This document shows positions 56,690 to 64,000 of a stretch of 64,000 bases of DNA, piece by piece. The stretch's first letter is position 1, and every line of letters starts with the position of its first letter. The stretch is from positions 384,496-448,495 of the forward strand of contig JABACO010000004.1 of the NCBI GenBank assembly GCA_013339895.1, written 5' to 3'. Both the position numbers and the translations under genes were made by a program. The notes beneath the pieces were generated by a model. The model saw only the letters and a program-made list of their open reading frames with translations, did no database searches and was not told the origin of the DNA. The stretch comes from Ephydatia muelleri (taxonomy: Eukaryota > Porifera > Demospongiae > Spongillida > Spongillidae).

Positions 56690-56728
<39 letters not shown>

Positions 56729-59075
56729 CATCAATGGATTTCTGTTTTGCACCTTCACAGGTCATGTCCCACAGTTTGACTTCAGGGTGAGGTTCTATGT
56801 TCCTGACCCAAGCTGGCTGCACGAGGAGCTCAGCAGATATCTCTTCGTCCTCCAAATCAGGAAGGACATATTGGCAAACAGGTAAACGGACTGGGGACCG
56901 GGAGAGGAAAACCGGATAATCAGCCTTTGCACTGATATGTGTACTGGGGGGACTGCAAAAGGGACTGGGGGGACTGCAAAAGGGACTGGGGGACCTGGGG
57001 GACTGCAAAAGGGACTGGGGGGACTGCAAAAGGGACTGTGGGGACTGCAAAAGGGACTGGGGGGACTGCAAAAGGGACTGGGGGGACTGCAAAAGGGACT
57101 GGGGGGACTGCAAAAGGGACTGGGGGGACTGCAAAAGGGACTGGGGGGAATTTTTTTCCCCAGTAAAAAAGAATACTGAGTACCGTTAAAGTTAAAAATA
57201 TTGGTTCAAGAATGCTACTAACGCCTAATGTTATGATTATAAGCAAGGTTAATTTGAGCAACATACATTCTATGTCCTTGTTCCATACCTGCTGTGTCCC
57301 TATGTCATACCTGGTGTGTCCCTGTTCCATATCTGCTGGTCCCACCTCCATATGTTGTATCTGTATTACATAGTTGTCTTATAGGCTGCCATGTTCATTC
57401 GAGTCAGCTGCTACACTTGGCTCCTACATCATACAAGGCAAGTGGCTGTCTTCCCTTGTACCCTTTATATTGTGTGTATGTGTAGTGTATATGTATGTGT
57501 ATGTGTGTGTATGTTTGTATGTGTGTGTGTATGTTTGTATGTGTGTGTGTGTTTGTATGTGTGTCTGTATGTGTATGTGTATGTTTGTATGTGTGTGTGT
57601 GTGTATTTGTATGTCTGTGTGTATGTGTGTGTGTGAATTTGTGTGTATGTGTGTGTGTGTGTGAAATTGTATGTGTGTGTATGTGTGTGTGTATGTGGAT
57701 ATTTATCCCATTGCTATCAATATAGATGTCCAGGGGAGAGTGGGGTGGTTGGGGTGTGAGGAGCAACCACCATGGCACGTCTTGAGTGGTTTTTGTTCTG
57801 GCTTACATGTAGGGGAAGAGAAGGAGAGGGAGGAGGTGAGAGAAAGGAGGGGGAGGAGGTATAATAAGAGGTGATAGAAAGGAGGATGCAATTTGTGTGA
57901 TCGATCATGCAGGATATAATGTGAGTACGTCACCACACCTGATGATGATCCTCCTCCTTTCATCTTAATGTCCCCACCCTGCCCCTCCCCTCGTCACTAA
58001 CATACATTGATAGTAACCATAGTGACCATAGTAACCATAGTAACCTGCTTGGTGGATGTGGGCCCAACATTAGATGTGTTTTGCACCCATGGCTTCCTTG
58101 TTAAGTGCCACACCTTGTTCTTCAGAAGCATTCTGTTTTTCAGTGACATTTGATGGAACTGGAGAACATACCTTGAATGATTTAAAAAGATTAGCTGGCC
58201 ACTGTCTAATTTGAGCCAAGTGGGAAGGTGTTCAAGTTTGGGGCTTTCCTAGGAAGTAGAGTACATGTTCGTATTTGTGGGTAAGTGTATGGAGGATACA
58301 CATGTGTTTGCACACATCACTGACTCCAACAGCAACACAGCGCACACACGTGTATGCTCATACCACCTGGACAACATTTGTGTGGGCACACCCACATACA
58401 CACATGAACACTAATACCCCTCTCGCACATGCACACATAAACACAAATACACACCACTCATACAAATGCACAAACACATGCAAACACACTACACACCACT
58501 TGTAACAACACACACACACACACTACACACACACTACACACCACACGTAACACACACATACACACAACACAGCTGAACTTAAGGATTACGATCCGGAAGA
58601 ACACCCACAAGGCTACGTCTCACAGATCAAAATGTTCCCAGCTCAAACTAAGGACCTAGAGGGGAGGATAGCTGAACTCCACTTGGGGCTTCAGTCTCGA
58701 TCTGCCACAGAAATGGACGTGCTTTTCCTCTCCCATGCAAGGAGGTTGGACTTCTATGGGGTAGAGCTGTTCCCTTGTCTTGACCCTGGGGGGACCCAGT
58801 TGGGTCTGGGGATTGCTTCGGGTGGAATTACTGTGTTTCAGAACATGCTGATCTTGAAGGTTTATTCATGGTGAGTAGTGTGTGTGTATGTGTGTGTGCA
58901 TATTTATGTGTGTGGATGTGCAGCTGCACATATGATTGTGACCTCCACCAAAAGGTGAAGGTGCTAATGGATTGGACGATTGAATTGCACTCCAAGGGTG
59001 TAGTGATGTTGATTACAATAAGCAAGTTCACTCCTACACAGACACACGCTTATAGACTCTTATGCTCATGTCTGT

Positions 59076-59145
<70 letters not shown>

Positions 59146-62100
59146 GGGCAGGCCAGGTGCATATCAACACCTTAAATGAGTGTTTCCTGTGTTGTGATGG
59201 CACAACAAAAGCACTTGGATGACGTGTAGCGTAAACACACATACACATCAACACCACACTCCTGCACATGCACACACTACATAAGTGGCTTCTCTCCTCT
59301 GTTTCTTGAGGTCATCTGTATTTGTTTTGTCTATCTTCCCCTAATTAATGCCCTTTTACATGTGTGCTTTAGTGGAGGGGAAGGAGGGGAGGTTTTGTGT
59401 GTGTGCTTTAGGTGAGGAGAGTGGAGGGGAAAGGGAGTGGCTACCAAATAGAATAAGTTGTGGACATAGTTAATCGGTTGCGGTACATTTGCTGTGACAT
59501 TGACACCTCTGTGCTATGGCTGGTGGGTAGGTGGGCAATGATAGAACTGCCCTGCCATTCAGGGTACTTGCGTGGGTGCACTCTCTCTATTGCCACTTGG
59601 ATGGCGACGCAGCTTCTATGCTATCACATTAGCTGCTAGAAATCGCCACCTGTATAGGTCCAGGTCAAGTAACCCTAGGTTACCCAGTCCAGTCCAGTAA
59701 CCATTAGGTTACCCAGTCCAGTAACTGTAGGGTGCCCAGTCCAGTAACCATAGGTTACCCAGTATGGGCCCATCTCCAGTAACCATAGGCTACCAGTTGT
59801 ACTCCCATATGTGCTACAACATACTACGGTCGTGTGTGCAATTTGTTGCCATGGTGACTGTGTCCACTTTTCAATAAAATGGCACGGGGGAAGGTTCCCC
59901 ATACGTGGACCTAACGTGTGATGTTACAGCATACCTATGGTCGTGTGTGACCCTCAAAGTAGCTAGTGGTCATTGCCATTAGGTGACCCTCAAAGTAGCT
60001 AGCGGTCATTGCCATTAGGGCAATTAGCAGGAGACCGAGACAAGTGAGTATCTGTTGAGTGAGTTATGTAAAGAAGGGGGAGAGATACTTAATTTCATTA
60101 TTCACTGTTTGCTGAGTACACTCTATATGAAGCACACCTGTATATGAAGCACACTCTCTGTGCTGTAGACAGTACTTTTGCATGATGAACATTTATTTAA
60201 TTGTGCCTGATTGTCATCTATGCATCCATACACACATACATCCATACCCATACTTCCATACACACATACACCCATACCCATACTTCCATACACACATACA
60301 GGAGCAATATCACAAAGATAACTTACAAGAGGAAAAAGTTTTTCCTCGAGCTACGTGAAGAGGTATTGTACTGTTAATTAGAAAAAGATTTGCATGTTCC
60401 ACAATGAAAATGTTCTTTTGCTGTTGTCATTCTTAAGCAATCAAGGGAGGATAGCATTGCTAGTTAGGGGGGTCGTTAGGAGCCATGATGGTAATGATGT
60501 CACTTTATGACCTGCCATTGGATTGTAGGCAGCTGTCAGTTATCAGATGGAGAGCTGTGAAAGCTGCAAGCAACTATGGAGAAACTGCATCGACTACCAC
60601 AGCTTCTTCAAGTGAGCTGCCACTACTTTAAGCCATCGCTCCTTTGCTCCAGTCCTGCCACACCCTTGTCTTTCATCCTTCCTCCCTACCCTCCCTCCTA
60701 CCACCCATTCCTCCCACCTGCCACTCCCCACCCATCCCTCCTCCCTCCCCACCCATCATCCTTCCCTCCTCCCCATCCCTTCCTCCCTCCACTCATCCCC
60801 ACCTTCCGCCATTTTTTCAACAATTAGTAATTTCTTCTTGAAATGATACTGAACGTCTCTCCTACACAGACTGGGGCTACCACCGGCATTGAGGGAACAT
60901 CACACATTCACAGCAAGAGACACGCTGAGTCGTTCTCACACCCATCGGTAAGTTAATCAAATATAAACACATTTCGAAGAGGGGTAATATCTTTCTACCA
61001 TTGAAGGGACAAAACAAACCATTTGCAACAAGTCGGATCAGTGAACATCAAGAGGTATTTTGTGGGTGGGCACTAAATAAGGGCCGATGGAAATAATTTG
61101 GTGGTGTGTTGTGAGTCTTCTTCGGTGCTTTTTATATTGAACTTTAGATCTCCCAGTCTACGTGATCAGGCGACAGAAAACACTGATGCTTTGAGTGAGT
61201 GTATGCTTGATGACTAATTCCCTGCAAGTTAACCCCTTTGAGCCATTAGCGAGTTAATTAATCCCTTGGGCCACTTGTGAATTAATCCCTTGGGCCACTT
61301 GTGAGTTAACCCCATAGTCACTTGTGAGTTAACCCCTTGGTTACACAGGTAGTGGGTATTAATCTGTGGTACCATCTTTATCAGAGCTCTCTTTACACCT
61401 GCAGCAGAAAATCATGAACTAAAAACCATCAAGTCAGACTCTGGGATGATGTGAGTGTGATGGTGTGTGTGTGTGTGTGAGTGTGATGGTGTGTGTGTGT
61501 GTGATGGTGTGTGTGTGTGTGTAGTTGTGACATGATGGTGTACATGCCTGTTCTTTTAAAAGTACAACTTTGGCATGCAGTGGTGCAACTTATGTGAGAT
61601 GGGCGTGGCATCTTGTTCACTGATGATGGAGGAATTAACTTTGTTTTACAGCATTGTTTTTAAATATGCTGCAATTAAAAAGGCTGATTTTAAAAGAGGC
61701 TCTATCACTGATATTGATAGTCTACAATATTGGGGAGGGGGAGGAGGAACACTTGTGATCACATGACCTCCTCATGTAGTCGCAAGGCGATGTCTCTTAG
61801 GACAGAGAAGCCACGGCTGTTGGTGAGGCGAAGGATGGACGATAACTTCAATGAGAGTGACGAGTGAGTGTTTTCTGAGAGGGAGGGAGGGGAGAGGGAG
61901 AGAGGAGAGAGAGGAAGGGGTGTTTGCTGAGAGGGGAGGAGTGTTGAGGAGAGGGGTGTTTGCTCAGAGGGGGAGGAGTGTTGAGGAGGGGAGGGAGGAG
62001 AGGGGTGTTTGCTGAGAGAGGGAGGAGTGTTGAGGAAAGGGAGGGAGTGGGACTTTGAAAAGGAGTTGCATTCTTTAGTGGGTGTGGTCAGTGGCACTCT

Positions 62101-63085
62101 GAAGTTGGGGTGTTTTTGTTTCTGTTTTGGCTGAGATGCTGAGTGTGTGTGATTGTCTCTGTTACAGACGTCCGGTTTCTCCAGAATCTTTCTTGTAAGT
62201 CATGTTTCGTATGTGCATATGTGCATATGTCTGTGTGAGTATCATCTATTAGTATGTAGTTGTGTCCATGTGTTTTCTGTGTAAAAAAAGCATGGTTTTT
62301 TTAATGCTTTGTGTCCTGTGTTTGCCATGTAAGACATGGGCCACAAACCATAATGCTCCCTTCCTCCTCCCTCCCCTCTCTCCTCCCTCCCCTCCCTCCT
62401 CCCTCCCCTCCCTCCCCTCCCTCCTCCCTCCCTCCCTCCTCCTCTCCCCTCCCTCCCTCCTCCCTCCCCTCCCTCCTCCCTCCCCTCCCCTCCCTCCTCC
62501 CTCCCCTCCCTCCTCCCTCCCCTCCCTCCTCCCTCCCCTCCCTCCTCCCTCCCCTCCCTCCTCCCTCCCCTCCCTCCTCCCTCCCCTCCCTCCTCCCTCC
62601 CTCCCTCCTCCCTCCCCTCCCTCCTCCCTCCCCTCCCCTCCCTCCTCCCTCCCCTCCCTCCTCCCTCCCCTCCCTCCTCCCTCCCTCCCTCCTCCCTCCC
62701 CTCCCTCCTCCCTCCCCTCCCTCCTCCCTCCCCTCCCTCCTCCCTCCCTCCCTCCTCCCTCCCCTCCCATACCCAGTGATGACATGATGAGTGGAGGGGA
62801 GTACACCATACCACACCTCAGTCCAGTACATCAAGATGGCCGCCTCAGTAACGGTAGCCTCACCTTTGCAGTACGGAGCAATAGTGTAGGGGCTGGGGCC
62901 TCGACAACTGCCACGCCTACTTTCCACAATGGTCCAGTGTCACATGATGTGGCCGGAGGAGATGCATCACGTGATGTGGGAGGAGTCCCCCCGCCTGTCG
63001 CAGCACCTATGTCCAATGGTGCTACGTCACATGAAGTGGGGTGGAGTCGCGCTGCAGTCATGAAGTGGACAGAGCACCAGATGAG
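55243..63085 (+). CDS. FERM-domain protein (band 4.1/PTPN3-4 type), 3' incomplete
   Basis: Exons: 55243-55392, 55573-55677, 56356-56398, 56761-56881, 57385-57437, 58573-58870, 60302-60362, 60529-60611, 60870-60947, 61780-61863, 62168-62194, 62777-63085; all phases agree and the gene continues past 64000. FERM proteins link membrane proteins to cortical actin. Seen: F1 lobe (VLLLDSTLLTSDID, GQVLLDRVLMHLALHEKDYF, VRFYVPDP), F2 (YLFVLQIRKDILANRLPC, DYDPEEHPQGYVSQ), F3 (HARRLDFYGVELF, ASGGITVF, ITYKRKKFFLELRE, CKQLWRNCIDYHSFF), a basic FERM-adjacent piece (KPRLLVRRRMDDNF) and a Ser/Gly-rich linker. Whether a PTP/PDZ part or a 4.1-type tail follows cannot be seen. The intron 57438-58572 has a GC donor (AAG/GCAAGT). 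Confidence 0.88.
56935..57150. repeat. 21-bp minisatellite in a FERM intron
   Basis: Ten copies of ggggggactgcaaaagggact, with one gacctggg interruption. The G6 runs recur every 21 bp, making it G-quadruplex prone. Confidence 0.93.
57470..57705. repeat. GT/ATGT microsatellite in a FERM intron
   Basis: Degenerate tgtatgtgtgtg repeats lie 30 bp after the GC splice donor. Confidence 0.9.
58310..58572. repeat. CA-rich tract before FERM exon 6
   Basis: Degenerate acacac-rich DNA ending in the acceptor cacaacacag. Confidence 0.8.
58871..60301. other. FERM intron 6
   Basis: Holds a pure (CA)n run at 59076-59142, a 24-bp repeat around cagtaaccataggttaccca (59660-59790), a two-copy 37-bp tandem at 59944-60018 and a catacacacatacacccata cluster at 60220-60300. 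No exon seen. Confidence 0.75.
60948..61779. other. FERM intron 9
   Basis: Unique DNA with a short tandem of ttaaccccttgggccacttg-like units (61230-61345) and a GT/GATGGT repeat (61450-61525). A possible small exon at 61148-61194 was rejected on phase grounds. Confidence 0.65.
61864..62167. repeat. Purine-rich minisatellite, FERM intron 10
   Basis: Units around gagaggggtgtttgctgaga and ggaggagtgttgaggag at 61875-62045. Confidence 0.8.
62195..62776. repeat. CCCTCCCTCCT polypyrimidine intron
   Basis: About 410 bp (62358-62770) of cctccctcctccctcccc units on the + strand end at the acceptor of FERM exon 12. Long predicted proteins here are artefacts. Confidence 0.93.
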
Positions 63086-64000
63086 GTATCCCTTGCATAG
63101 GGGGAGGAGGGGGGAGGAGGGGGACAAGGGGGACATTGCATAGGGGAGGGGGACAAGGGGGGACATTGCATAGGGGAGGGGGACAAGGGGGACATTGCAT
63201 AGGGGAGGGGACAAGGGGGACATTGCATAGGGGAGGGGGACAAGGGGGGACATTGCATAGGGGAGGGGGACAAGGGGGGACATTGCATAGGGGAGGGGAC
63301 AAGGGGGGACATTGCATAGGGGAGGGGGACAAGGGGGGACATTGCATAGGGGAGGGGGACAAGGGGACATTGCATAGGGGAGGGGGACAAGGGGGACATT
63401 GATAGGGGAGGGGGACAAGGGGGGACATTGCAATAGGGGAGGGGACAAGGGGGACATTGCATAGGGGAGGGGACAAGGGGGACATTGCATAGGGGAGGGG
63501 GACAAGGGGGGACATTGCATAGGGGAGGGGGACAAGGGGGGACATGCATAGGGAGGGGGACAAGGGGGAACTTGCATAGGGGAGGGGACAAGGGGGACAT
63601 TGCATAGGGGAGGGACAAGGGGGACATTGCATAGGGGAGGGGGACAAGGGGGGACATTGCATAGAGGAGGGGACAAGGGGGACATTGCATAGGGGAGGGG
63701 ACAAGGGGGACATTGCATAGGGGAGGGGACAAGGGGACATTGCATAGGGAGAGGGATAAGGGGACATTGCATAGGGGAGGGGACAAGGGGCATTGCATAG
63801 GGAGGGGACAAGGGGGGACATTGCATAGGGGAGGGGGACAAGGGGGACATTGCATAGGGGAGAGGGATAAGGGGGTACATTGCATAGGGGAGGGGACAAG
63901 GGGGACATTGCATGGAGGGGACAAGGGGGACATTGCATAGGGAGGGGACAAGGGGGACATTGCATAGGGGAGGGGACAAGGGGGGACATTGCATAGGGGA
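63086..64000. repeat. 27-29-bp minisatellite at the right edge
   Basis: More than 30 copies of ggggacattgcataggggag plus gggacaag with length variants run from about 63095 to the window end, inside a FERM intron and probably continuing beyond it. Confidence 0.95.

Noticed and set aside
61148-61194. Possible extra FERM exon
   Set aside because: It has AG and GT borders, but its phase does not lead into the 61780 exon, while skipping it keeps the frame.
62242-63994. Several long Pro/Ser or Gly/Arg frames near the right edge
   Set aside because: They read through CCCTCC and GGGGACATTGCATAGG repeats. Only 62777-63085 fits the FERM gene.

Overview
This window is animal nuclear DNA. It holds intron-rich genes of metazoan type, GT-AG introns of about 60 bp to several kb, a metazoan tRNA-Gly, many CA/GT and CT microsatellites, and LTR and TIR transposons. 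The families present (P2X receptor, LRRK/Roco kinase, FERM protein, ZNF277, FTSJ3/SPB1, ZNF622/REI1) point to a metazoan, plausibly an early-branching or marine invertebrate. The species cannot be fixed from the sequence. Two runs of exactly 1000 N (10380-11379 and 36731-37730) are scaffold gaps of unknown true size.

Layout. 1-2190: 3' part of a ZNF277-like gene. 2326-3068 (-): an unrecognised two-exon gene, head to head with the first P2X gene. 3260-36459: a tandem array of four P2X ATP-gated cation channel genes on the + strand. Copy 1 looks degraded, copies 2 and 3 look complete (about 402 and 424 aa), and copy 4 is cut by the second gap. The array is riddled with mobile elements: a decayed Ty3/Gypsy remnant in the last intron of copy 1, a nearly complete but inactivated Ty3/Gypsy element with two LTRs between copies 3 and 4, several MITE or foldback elements, and an inverted stray copy of an LRRK exon.

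37731-44338: a Roco-family kinase (LRRK type) running from the COR domain through the kinase to a C-terminal beta-propeller, with one apparent frameshift; its 5' part lies in the gap. 44461: tRNA-Gly(GCC), followed by a 38-bp minisatellite. 45893-51875: a divergent pair of 60S ribosome biogenesis genes, FTSJ3/SPB1 (-) and ZNF622/REI1 (+), sharing a 136-bp promoter interval. 52056-55140: a second divergent pair, a small ankyrin protein (-) and a single-exon CobW/COG0523 GTPase (+), whose start codons are only 31 bp apart. 55243 to the right edge: the 5' part of a FERM-domain gene (band 4.1/PTPN3-4 type).

The main biological story is the P2X array. Complete gene units, with introns and flanks, were copied in tandem, and mobile elements then landed in or flipped within individual copies. 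Introns 1 and 4 of each copy carry independently sized simple repeats, and the C-terminal tails differ by small indels. No prokaryotic-type system, CRISPR array or operon is present.
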